From: an uncultured Roseateles sp.
Lineage (GTDB): Bacteria; Pseudomonadota; Gammaproteobacteria; Burkholderiales; Burkholderiaceae_C
Reading direction: 5' to 3'
Length of the DNA stretch: 62,611 nt
Assembly (NCBI RefSeq): GCF_945956965.1
Contig: NZ_CAMFJS010000029.1
Coordinates: 1-62,611 of the forward strand
Below the pieces are notes generated by a model. The model made no database searches. It saw only the letters and a program-made list of their open reading frames with translations, and was not told where the DNA came from. Numbering within the stretch: the stretch's first letter is position 1; each line of letters begins with the position of its first letter. Position numbers and translations under genes: made by a program. Of the stretch, positions 35,363-42,906 are shown piece by piece.

Positions 35363-36856
35363 ATGAATCTATCCCGGCCATCCCGCTTCTCCTCCATACC
35401 GCCCGGCGCGGGCGTGCTGTTCTTTGTCCAGATGTTCTCCACCCTGGGCTTTGCGGTGCTGTATTCCAGCCTGGTGCTGTATGCCACCGAGCATCTGAAA
35501 TTCGAGGCCGAGAAGGCGGCCCTGATCATGGGCGTGTTCGGCGCCTTCAACTACGGCCTGCATCTATTCGGCGGCTATCTGGGCGGGCGCTTCCTGAGCA
35601 ACCGCAACCTCTTTGTGGGCGGCATGGTGCTGCAGGTCTTGGGCTGCGCCTCCATCGCCGGTGGGACGGCGGATTTGCTGTACTGGGGCCTGGCGCTGTT
35701 CCTGACCGGCAGTGGCCTCAACGTCACTTGCCTGAACATGATGCTGACCCAGCGCTTCGCGCCCGAGGACAGTCGCCGCGAGGGCGCCTTTCTGTGGAAC
35801 TACGCCGGCATGAATGTGGGCTTTTTCATCGGCTTCAGCGTGGCCGGCCACTATCAGCTGAGCAAGAACTACACCGATCTGTTCTTGTTTGCCACCCTGG
35901 GCAATGTGTTGGCCATCGTCTTGGCCCTGGCTTTTTGGCGCGTGTTGGCGGACATCGACACGCCTTTGCTGAAGGCCAGCCCGCGCGACTTCAAGCTGCG
36001 CCTGGTCGCCGGCATCGCGATCCTGGCCGGCCTGGTGCCGCTGCTGTGGTTTTTGCTGCAGCACCCGGACGGCACCGAGTCCTTGCTCAAGCTGATCTCG
36101 GCCGGCGTGGCGGTGGCGCTGATTGTGCTGACGGTGCGCCACACCCATGTGCCGGAGCGAAAGCGCATGTGGGCCTATCTGATCCTGACCTTGGGTTCGC
36201 TGATGTACTGGTCGCTCTACCAGATGGCGCCCAGCGGCTTGCAGCTGTTTGCGGTCGGCAATGTCAGATTGGAGTTGTGGGGCGTGAGCATCGCGCCGCA
36301 GTGGGTGCAAAACATCAACACCCTGGTCATCGTGCTGGGCGGCCCGCTGCTGGCGGCCTGGTTTGCGCGTTTGCGTGAGCGTGGCTGGCCGGTGGATGTG
36401 CCTCAGCAGTTCGCCGCCTCCCTGGTGCTGATGGGCCTGGGCTTTCTGGCCCTGACGCTGGGCATCAGCCTGGCGGATGCCCAAGGCAAGGTCGACTTTG
36501 TCTGGCTAGGCAGCAGCTACGTCTTGCAAAGCCTGGGCGAGTTGCTGATCTCACCGGTGGGCTACGCCATGATCGGCCGCCTGGCGCCGCGCCAGTACCA
36601 AGGCGTGATGATGGGCAGCTGGATGTTGGTGACCGGCCTGGCTTCGCTGTTCGCGGCCGACTTCTCCGGCATGGTGGCCCAGCCCGCCGGCAGCACCGCG
36701 CTGAGCAGCAACCCGGCCTACGCCAGCTTGTTCACCCAGCTGGGTCTGGGCAGCGTGGCGGTGGGCGTGCTGCTGGTGCTCTTGATTCCGACGCTGCGCC
36801 GGCTGATTGGCGAGGCGAGCGCCGAGCCCCAAACCGCTGCCTCAGCCAAGGCTTAA
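35363..36856 (+). CDS. POT/PTR2-like MFS transporter with altered proton motif
   Basis: A predicted 497-residue, roughly 12-14 helix transporter resembling proton-dependent oligopeptide transporters. Family-like elements are EGAFLWNYAGMNVGFFIG after TM4 and LLISPVGYAMIGRLAP in TM10. In TM1 the ExxERFxYY motif, where both Glu and Arg couple protons and bind peptide in characterised POTs, is replaced by QMFSTLGFAVLY. Substrate or energy coupling may therefore differ from classical dipeptide uptake. I start at MNLSRPSRF, just ahead of TM1; upstream in-frame residues overlap the previous gene. Confidence 0.85.
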   Translation: MNLSRPSRFSSIPPGAGVLFFVQMFSTLGFAVLYSSLVLYATEHLKFEAEKAALIMGVFGAFNYGLHLFGGYLGGRFLSNRNLFVGGMVLQVLGCASIAGGTADLLYWGLALFLTGSGLNVTCLNMMLTQRFAPEDSRREGAFLWNYAGMNVGFFIGFSVAGHYQLSKNYTDLFLFATLGNVLAIVLALAFWRVLADIDTPLLKASPRDFKLRLVAGIAILAGLVPLLWFLLQHPDGTESLLKLISAGVAVALIVLTVRHTHVPERKRMWAYLILTLGSLMYWSLYQMAPSGLQLFAVGNVRLELWGVSIAPQWVQNINTLVIVLGGPLLAAWFARLRERGWPVDVPQQFAASLVLMGLGFLALTLGISLADAQGKVDFVWLGSSYVLQSLGELLISPVGYAMIGRLAPRQYQGVMMGSWMLVTGLASLFAADFSGMVAQPAGSTALSSNPAYASLFTQLGLGSVAVGVLLVLLIPTLRRLIGEASAEPQTAASAKA

Positions 36857-36873
36857 GGCCCCGGGCGCGCGGC

Positions 36874-37572
36874 TCAGTTACGCAATTCCAGGCCGCCCAG
36901 CACCAGCTCGGCCTGGATCTGCAGCTGCTGATTGCTGCCGCCCATTTGCGGCGGCGTGGTCTTGTCGTCAATCTCGGACAAGAGCGGCTTGCCCGTCACG
37001 CTCACGCGCCAGTCCGGCGGCAAGAACAGCTTCACGCTGCCCATCACCACCTGGATCTTCAGCTCGGCCGTGCCTTCGATGGACGCCTGGCGCAGATCCA
37101 GCTGGGCCTCGCCCATCACCACTTTGATCTCGCCACCGGTGAAGCTTTGGCTGCCGATCTTGGACTGGTTGCCGCTCAAAAATGTGCTGAGCTGAATGCG
37201 GTTCTCTGCATGCTGCTCAATGGTGTCGCCCCCGGCAGGCGCGCCCCCACCCAAGCGGCCACGGAACATCACCAGCACACCCGCGCCAATCAAGATCAGC
37301 GGCCAGAAGTCGCGCCAGCGGAAATTGAAAACGCCCAGATGCCGCAGCGTCAGCAAACCGCCCACCGCAATCAGGGCAAAGCCAATGCCGCGGCCGCGCG
37401 CGTCGCTGTCCTGGCTCAGCTTCAGCGTCCCCAGGGCGATCAGCACCAGGGGCCAAAACGGCAGGATGCGGCGCACATCAAAGATGTGGAAGTTGTCCAG
37501 CAAAAAGGCCAGGCCGAGCAGGGTCAGCACCAGGCCGAAGAGCAGCTGTTGTTTGGAATCCTTGGATCTCAT
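36874..37572 (-). CDS. LiaF-like membrane protein
   Basis: A predicted 232-residue protein with four N-terminal hydrophobic helices (LiaI-LiaF-like TM5 region, FGLVLTLLGLAFLLDNF and FWPLVLIALGTLKL repeated) and a C-terminal beta-rich domain (KVVMGEAQLDLRQA, IQVVMGSVKLFLPPDW) as in LiaF C-terminal/DUF2154. LiaF proteins inhibit envelope-stress kinases in Firmicutes; the role in proteobacteria is not established. Its ATG overlaps the stop of the next LiaF-like gene upstream (ATGA). Confidence 0.85.
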   Translation of the reverse strand: MRSKDSKQQLLFGLVLTLLGLAFLLDNFHIFDVRRILPFWPLVLIALGTLKLSQDSDARGRGIGFALIAVGGLLTLRHLGVFNFRWRDFWPLILIGAGVLVMFRGRLGGGAPAGGDTIEQHAENRIQLSTFLSGNQSKIGSQSFTGGEIKVVMGEAQLDLRQASIEGTAELKIQVVMGSVKLFLPPDWRVSVTGKPLLSEIDDKTTPPQMGGSNQQLQIQAELVLGGLELRN

Positions 37573-37985
37573 GATGTTTTTTCTTGTTCCGCTTCAATGA
37601 TGTCGGCGCGTTCCCCTGCCCCTGCGCGCAGCCCCCAGGCGCCCTGCAGCAACTTCCACACGCCCAGGCCGACCAGCAGCACCGGCCAGCTATTGCGGTA
37701 AGTCATGCCCAGATACAGCGTCTCGCAAGCGTAGAACCAGCCTGAGAGCGCGATGATGAAAATGCCGCTGCTGGCCTGCTCCCAGCGACGCGCTGTCAGC
37801 AGCCGCAGCGCTCCGAAGGCGGTGATGGCCAAGGGCCAATGCGCCCACAGCCAATCGATCAGGTGGTAGCCGCGCTGCTCCGCCAGCGCCACCGCGCCGA
37901 TGACGATCAAGCAAAGCCCCATGAAGACATGGTCTTGCGGACGGCTCCGATCCGACCTGGGGCGACGTGGCGAGCGTTGGGACAT
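37569..37985 (-). CDS. Small LiaI/LiaF-TM5-like membrane protein
   Basis: A predicted 138-residue protein with four hydrophobic helices. The repeated pattern GLCLIVIGAVALAE ... HWPLAITAFGALRLL and WPVLLVGLGVWKLLQG is the LiaF transmembrane type without the C-terminal domain. An Arg-rich N-terminus precedes the first helix. It is coupled by a 4-nt overlap to the longer LiaF-like protein and probably forms a complex with it. Confidence 0.78.
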   Translation of the reverse strand: MSQRSPRRPRSDRSRPQDHVFMGLCLIVIGAVALAEQRGYHLIDWLWAHWPLAITAFGALRLLTARRWEQASSGIFIIALSGWFYACETLYLGMTYRNSWPVLLVGLGVWKLLQGAWGLRAGAGERADIIEAEQEKTS

Positions 37986-38111
37986 GGGCAGGCTTCCGTG
38001 GTTGACGAGGCTGCCACGATAAGCGAGCGCCGAGCGCCTGTCGCTTGGAATATTGACGTTTAGCCAGATGGAGGGGGCCAACGACATAGGTGGCCGATGA
38101 ACGTCACAAAC

Positions 38112-38141
38112 GGGCGCGGGGCGGGCTCCTACGCCGCGCCC
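38112..38141 (-). terminator. Possible terminator hairpin after the Lnt-like gene
   Basis: The minus strand has GGGCGCGG / CCGCGCCC (8-bp stem, 14-nt loop) followed by GTTTGTG, only a weak T-tract. It lies 11 nt past the stop of the Lnt-like gene. Confidence 0.35.
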
Positions 38142-38151
38142 TCCCGCATGC

Positions 38152-40032
38152 TCAATTGGCCAGCAGCCGCATCAGCAGCCAGCTGGGCAAGCCCAGGTAG
38201 AGCGCGGCATGGCCCAGTCGCTCCAAGCCGCGGCGGATGCCGGTGCTGCGGCTAGGCCGCAGCAGCACCGCCAGCAGCGTGCCTGCCTCAATCACGGCCC
38301 GCAGCACGGCGGCACACAAAATCACGCCCATGGCCCAGGCCGCCCACCACAGCGCAAAGGCCTTGGCATAGGCCAGCAGGCCGAAGCTGTAGTACTCGCC
38401 CAGGGCGCTGCCGTAAGCGATGTACTGGTGCAAACGGAAGGCCGGCAGGGCCAGCAGCAGCGGCAGCACGCCGTACTTGAGCAGTGGGCGATCCAGCCAA
38501 CCCAGGCGTATCGCCGCCCGTGCCGCGGCATAAAGACTCACGCGCGAGACGGCCGATGCCTTGCCGCCATCCCCCAGCCGCAGGGCACGCGCCAGCGCGG
38601 CGGGATCGGCCAGGGCCAAGCCGTAGGGCCAGCACTCCCCACTCACCAGACGCAGCGTGGCGCCCGTGCTGGGGATGGCCAAGCGCCAGGGCTCCAACGC
38701 AGCGATATCGCCCAGCGCCAACTCAAGGCGCTGCTGACCACGGCTCAGCACCAGGGTCTCGCCCTCGATGCTGGCGCGTGCGCTGAAGGCTTGCAGCAGG
38801 CACCAAGCGGCCGCCTCTGGGGCGAGAAAGAGCAGGCCGAAAAGGCGCAGCTGCGCCAGCGTATTGGTCTGCACTGCCGTGTCCCCAAGCAGCATGACGG
38901 CAGCCATCCCCAAGAGGCTGAGGCGCGCCAGCGAGCGCAGCAAGCCTGCGGCGAAGCGCGCCAGCGGCGGCAGCAAGGCGACCTTGAACGTCGTAGGCAG
39001 GGCCGAGTCCGTGGCGGCATCGCCGCCCGACTCAGTCAAGCCCAAACGCTGGCCCACAGTTGTCACAAGGGCCCAGCCCGCCATCAGCGCCAGCAAGAGT
39101 GCTGCCGCTCGGCCGACCCAGTCCCCCCACCGGAGCATCAAGGTCTGCGGGGGCTCGCGCACCAGTTGCTCCCCCACGACCAGGGTGCGCTCACCCAGGC
39201 GGGAGCCGGCGATCACGCTGCCACTGGGGTCGATCACGGCGCTGTAGCCGCTTGTCGTCACGCGGAACTGCGGAAGCCGGGTTTCTATGCTGCGAAAGGC
39301 GGCCACGGCCTGGTGCAACTCAGCGCCTTGGGCGTTGGCGCTGAACCAGGCGTCGTTGGACATGGTCAGAATCGCCTGCCCGCCCAAGCGGGCGCCTTCG
39401 ATGGCCAGGGTGGCATCCACATCATCCAGGCAGATCAATGGCAGCACCGGAATTTCGCGCCCATCGGCCAGGCGCAAAGGGAACACCCGCGCGCCAGAAC
39501 CCGGGCGCCATGTGCCTGCCCAGGGCAGCCATTGGCGCAGCGTCGGGCTGTCGAGCCAGTCCGGCAGGTATTCGGTCAGCAAGAACAGGCGGGTCTTGCG
39601 ATAAAGGCCCAGCAAGCCCGCACCCGGTGCCACAAAGGCGGCGGCGTTGTACTCCCCTGCCGAACCGCGGTCGTAGGTGCCGAAGACAAAAGGCACGCCG
39701 GCCGCGTTGACGATGGACAGAATTTCATGGTCGAGCTCGGCGCCGGCCGAGCTTTTCGGATGGCCAAAGGTGGTGGGGTAGACCGTCTCGGACCACAGCA
39801 CCGCATCCGCATGCTGGCGCTCAACCGCGTCGTAAGACATGGCGTAATGGGTGTCCAGCACCTCGCGCACCACGGCCCCTGCCCCCTTCTCCCGGCGCAG
39901 TTTTTCATAGTCCACGATATTCGATTGCACCAGGCCGATGCGCAGCGTTTGGTGCGCGGCAGGCGAAGCTTGCGAAGGGCTCGATGCAGCTACTGGCTCG
40001 CTCGAAGGTCTTGGCAGTGAGGACAGCGCCAA
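38152..40032 (-). CDS. Apolipoprotein N-acyltransferase-like protein, nitrilase half with long C-terminal extension
   Basis: A predicted 626 residues from a TTG at 40032. The nitrilase domain of Lnt is intact: E82 in LWSETVYP, K146 in LYRKTRLFLLTEYLPDW and C201 in LICLDDVDATL, plus MSNDAWFS and FRSIETRLPQFRVTTSG. A C-terminal helix (GDWVGRAAALLLALMAG) corresponds to the last Lnt helix. About 270 further residues follow, with four to six more hydrophobic segments and a soluble PH-like insert (LVLSRGQQRLELALGDIAALEPW). E. coli Lnt has no such extension. The Lnt membrane half is encoded immediately upstream in the same frame, separated by one TAA. AAGG lies near the TTG, so reinitiation is possible; true disruption is equally possible. 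Confidence 0.75.
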   Translation of the reverse strand: MALSSLPRPSSEPVAASSPSQASPAAHQTLRIGLVQSNIVDYEKLRREKGAGAVVREVLDTHYAMSYDAVERQHADAVLWSETVYPTTFGHPKSSAGAELDHEILSIVNAAGVPFVFGTYDRGSAGEYNAAAFVAPGAGLLGLYRKTRLFLLTEYLPDWLDSPTLRQWLPWAGTWRPGSGARVFPLRLADGREIPVLPLICLDDVDATLAIEGARLGGQAILTMSNDAWFSANAQGAELHQAVAAFRSIETRLPQFRVTTSGYSAVIDPSGSVIAGSRLGERTLVVGEQLVREPPQTLMLRWGDWVGRAAALLLALMAGWALVTTVGQRLGLTESGGDAATDSALPTTFKVALLPPLARFAAGLLRSLARLSLLGMAAVMLLGDTAVQTNTLAQLRLFGLLFLAPEAAAWCLLQAFSARASIEGETLVLSRGQQRLELALGDIAALEPWRLAIPSTGATLRLVSGECWPYGLALADPAALARALRLGDGGKASAVSRVSLYAAARAAIRLGWLDRPLLKYGVLPLLLALPAFRLHQYIAYGSALGEYYSFGLLAYAKAFALWWAAWAMGVILCAAVLRAVIEAGTLLAVLLRPSRSTGIRRGLERLGHAALYLGLPSWLLMRLLAN

Positions 40033-40038
40033 GAGGCC

Positions 40039-40041
40039 TTA
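40039..40041 (-). other. In-frame TAA splitting the Lnt-like reading frame
   Basis: The stop of the membrane half (…LLLAG, TAA) is in the same frame as the nitrilase half, with only GGC CTC between it and the TTG. Replacing TAA by TAC or TAT would give GYGLLAL, a plausible continuation of an Lnt helix. Thus a single base separates one ~841-residue protein from two. Confidence 0.8.
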
Positions 40042-40677
40042 GCCCGCCAAGAGCAAGGGCGGCAGCACAGCCAGCGCCAAGGGCTTGGCAATGGCGCGCA
40101 CGCCTGCTGCCGAACGCGCCAAGGCGGCCGTGAAGGCTTCATTCGACAGCAGCAAAAAGACCGTGAGACCCGCCGCGCCGCCAAGGTCTGCGGCTTGGCG
40201 CAGCAGGCGCGAGGGATAGAGCCCGTGGCCCAGGGTGTCGCCCAGCAGCTTGGGGAACAGCCACTCGCTGGCCACCCAAGCGGCGGCCGCAGCCAGGGCC
40301 GCTAAGGCCACACCCAAGCGGCGGCGGGCGAGATGGCGCACCAGCGCAAAGGCCAGGAATTGCGGCTGAAACAAAGGCGCGGCCAAGAGCAGCAAGGCCA
40401 GGCTAGGCGCGGTGCCCAGCTGCGTGTAGCTACCCATGGCAGTGCCAAACCAGGCAAACACGGCCGCAGTGAAGGCCAGCGACATCGCCCAGGCATTGAG
40501 CAAGCTGCCGGCCAGTGAACGCGCCGCATCCAAGGTGCGCAACCAGGGCAACAAGGCCACAAAGCCCAGGAGCCAAGCCGTGCCGCCGCGCGCGTACAGG
40601 CCGCACAGCAAGGCGCTGACCAGGATGCCCAGCCAGCGGCTCTCGCGCAGCCGGGCCCAGGGGCTGACGGGCTTCAT
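40039..40677 (-). CDS. Apolipoprotein N-acyltransferase-like protein, membrane half
   Basis: A predicted 212-residue protein of five to six hydrophobic helices. It matches the Lnt N-terminal region: GTAWLLGFVALLPWLRTLDAA, MSLAFTAAVFAWFGTAMGSY, and AAWVASEWLFPKLLGDTLGHGLYPSRLLRQAADLGG. In complete Lnt this is the membrane part that places the nitrilase active site at the periplasmic face for N-acylation of lipoproteins. The ATG overlaps the stop of the 239-residue anchored protein (ATGA). It ends at the in-frame TAA. It may be half of a two-subunit enzyme or part of a broken gene. Confidence 0.75.
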   Translation of the reverse strand: MKPVSPWARLRESRWLGILVSALLCGLYARGGTAWLLGFVALLPWLRTLDAARSLAGSLLNAWAMSLAFTAAVFAWFGTAMGSYTQLGTAPSLALLLLAAPLFQPQFLAFALVRHLARRRLGVALAALAAAAAWVASEWLFPKLLGDTLGHGLYPSRLLRQAADLGGAAGLTVFLLLSNEAFTAALARSAAGVRAIAKPLALAVLPPLLLAG

Positions 40678-41393
40678 GGCGCCGGCCGCGCCGACTCCAG
40701 CGGCGCGGGAATGACAATGCGCCGCAGCGGCATGCCGGGCGGCGCAAGCTCCGGCGGGACCACCCGGTTTTTAGGAATGGCCAGTGGCTGCTTGGCGGCG
40801 TCGAAGAATTGGTAGTCGGGTGCAAACATCAATATGGGCTCGATGCGCTGACCATCATCAGTCGCCTGATGGTGACGCACATAACCTTCAGGTAAGACGA
40901 AGTCCTCGGGCACCGCCAGGCCGACCAGGGCGGGCCGGGTTCCCGGCGGCGAAAAAGCACCCAAGCCGGTGTAGACACCGGCCTGGTGCAGGCGCTCAAT
41001 CACCTCGGCCATCGTCGGGCGCTCGCCCTCGTTCACATAGTCGGCCAGGTCGGGCGTGAGATCGCCATTGGGGTCGCGTTGGCGCCAGATGCGGCCGGTG
41101 GCACTGGCGGCCAGCGTGCCCACCGGCGCTGGCCGGGCTTGGGCAGGGTCGAACTCCGCCTGCACTGCCTGGGCCGGTGGGATCGCACGGGCAGTCAGCA
41201 AGACCGGCGCGATGGCGGCGCTGGCTCCAAGCGCTGCAGCGGGCGGCGCGGCGTTTGGCGCCGCAGCTTCGCCACCGCTGGCTGCCAACATCCACCAGCC
41301 GCCCACCACGCCGAGCGCGGCCAGGCCCAAGGCCAGCAGCAGCGGGCCCCTGGCAGGCCGCCAGGCCGCGCGTTCCGGCGCCGGCTCACGCAT
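40674..41393 (-). CDS. Membrane-anchored periplasmic protein of the Lnt-like operon
   Basis: A predicted 239-residue protein. One N-terminal helix (PLLLALGLAALGVVGGWWMLAAS, residues ~18-40) follows a basic segment, so it is probably anchored with an extracytoplasmic domain. That domain has an Ala/Pro-rich lead and then DPNGDLTPDLADYVNEGERP and TMAEVIERLHQAGVYTGLGAF. I do not recognise the family. It lies 21 nt after the SGNH hydrolase gene and overlaps the Lnt-like membrane half by 4 nt. The consistent spacing argues that these genes function together in the envelope. Confidence 0.7.
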   Translation of the reverse strand: MREPAPERAAWRPARGPLLLALGLAALGVVGGWWMLAASGGEAAAPNAAPPAAALGASAAIAPVLLTARAIPPAQAVQAEFDPAQARPAPVGTLAASATGRIWRQRDPNGDLTPDLADYVNEGERPTMAEVIERLHQAGVYTGLGAFSPPGTRPALVGLAVPEDFVLPEGYVRHHQATDDGQRIEPILMFAPDYQFFDAAKQPLAIPKNRVVPPELAPPGMPLRRIVIPAPLESARPAP

Positions 41394-41414
41394 CAGCGAG
41401 TCCCGCGTGGGGCC

Positions 41415-42557
41415 TCAGGGCGCAGGCGGATTGGAGGTCGACACCGCCCAACCCATGCGCTCATGGCCGTACTGATTCCACAGCGGGCTCTTGCCGCCCA
41501 CAAAGCTGGTGTAGCGCGGTGCGCCGCTGCCGGTGGTGCCACCGAACAAGCCGGCCGTCACCGTGCCGCCGCTATAGGTCGGGTGGGTGTCATCAGACTG
41601 GATGTAGTCATAGCTGCTGCCCGCAGAAACAAAGTGCGCATTGGCGTCACGCAGGGTGGCGCGCTGGGTGCTGGTGATGCGGGTGATGTAGGCCGCCTCG
41701 CTCTCGCCGGGCACATAGCGCAGGGCTTCGGAGTCGACGACGCCGTCGCCATTGCTGTCGTAATCCGCCCCCATGTATTGCGCAAAGTTGTCGGCGCACT
41801 GGAAGCCCTTCTGGCGGGCGTACTCGCACATCCAGTAATTCATCTTGGCCAGCTTGGGCAGAAAAACGGATTGCAAATTCACCGTGGCGCCGGTCGTGGC
41901 GTCTTTGCAGGAGCTTTGCACATTGTCAGCGGCATAGCCCGGGTAGTGCAGATTGGAGATGACCTTGACCTTGGTGCCCGCATAGGCGTTGGCATTGATG
42001 AAGTCCAAGGCGGCAGCGACATAGGTCTTGCAGCTGTTCACCCCGGCGTCCATGCCCGAGTAGTCGCAAGTGCCGGTCTGGCTCTTGAAGGCGGTGCGGG
42101 CTTGCAAGCCGTCATTGCCGCACATCTCGAAGGTGACCACCCGGGTCGAGCTGGCCTGCATATAGGACTTTTCGGCCACGATCTTGTTGTTATAGATGTC
42201 AGACGCCACAGCACCGGACTTGGCGCGGCGAATGCTCTCGATGTCGGCATTCCACAGCGCCGACAAATACTCGGCATCCACCGTGGGCGCCGAGTACTTG
42301 GCCGCATTGAGGGTGGAGCCGTTATAGCCCGCGTAGATGGAGTCGCCATAGGCCACCACCCGGTACTTGGTCGTGGTGCCCGCGCGGTCTATGGTCCAGG
42401 ACACGTTCTGCGTCAGCGTGTTAGCGCGGGCCGGTGCCGCGGCGCCCAACAAGAATGCCGCGGGCAAGAGCGCGCACAACGCCGCGCGCAAGCGGGCTTG
42501 CAGCCTGCCGGCGGAACGCGGGCGCGGGCTTGTTGGGTCGGGAGTCTTTGTCAACAT
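41415..42557 (-). CDS. Secreted SGNH/GDSL hydrolase
   Basis: A predicted 380-residue secreted esterase-type hydrolase. A long signal peptide ends near PARA (residue ~45). Block I is VVAYGDSIYAGY with catalytic S73, block III is EMCGNDG, and block V is SDDTHPTYSGG near the C-terminus with the catalytic Asp/His. Six or more cysteines (for example GTCDYS, NSCKTY, SSCKDA) suggest disulfides. AGGAG at 6 nt supports the MLTKTPDP start. It is the first gene of a run with the anchored protein and Lnt-like halves. The substrate could be a lipid or acylated glycan; this is inference. Confidence 0.85.
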   Translation of the reverse strand: MLTKTPDPTSPRPRSAGRLQARLRAALCALLPAAFLLGAAAPARANTLTQNVSWTIDRAGTTTKYRVVAYGDSIYAGYNGSTLNAAKYSAPTVDAEYLSALWNADIESIRRAKSGAVASDIYNNKIVAEKSYMQASSTRVVTFEMCGNDGLQARTAFKSQTGTCDYSGMDAGVNSCKTYVAAALDFINANAYAGTKVKVISNLHYPGYAADNVQSSCKDATTGATVNLQSVFLPKLAKMNYWMCEYARQKGFQCADNFAQYMGADYDSNGDGVVDSEALRYVPGESEAAYITRITSTQRATLRDANAHFVSAGSSYDYIQSDDTHPTYSGGTVTAGLFGGTTGSGAPRYTSFVGGKSPLWNQYGHERMGWAVSTSNPPAP

Positions 42558-42906
42558 CTTTGTCTCCTTGAACGATTGTTGTCGAAAGGAAAAGAGCGCC
42601 CGAGGCCAGCCGTGCTGCCAGACGCCGTGCCGAAGCGCAGTGACATTAGCACCCGGCCCCAGCGCCTTGCTGCGGGGAATCCCTGCGCTGCAGCGCAGCA
42701 AGACCGCAAAGCCATGATCTTGGCTCGCAGGGCCAAGTCGAGCGCTCAGCAGCGGCCACCAAAGGCCCATCAACAGTGAGGTGCGCCGACGCGCCACTCA
42801 GCTTGGCGCTGATCTGCGCAGGTCCACCCTCAGCTCGGTGCACTTGAACGCCAAGAAAAAAGGGGCGGGCTCAAAAAGCCAGCCCCTTCGCTAGGACGAA
42901 CAGGCC
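42558..42906. other. Leader of the SGNH gene and 3' end of the M4 gene
   Basis: 349 nt between the M4 protease stop and the SGNH hydrolase start. The right end holds the protease terminator (42856-42886). The rest is GC-rich without a clear gene; the promoter of the SGNH operon is expected here, but no strong -35/-10 pair stands out. Confidence 0.5.
42856..42886 (-). terminator. Rho-independent terminator of the M4 protease gene
   Basis: On the minus strand GGGGCTGGCT-TTTTG-AGCCCGCCCC (one mismatch) is followed by TTTTTT. It lies ~20 nt after the protease stop. Confidence 0.85.
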
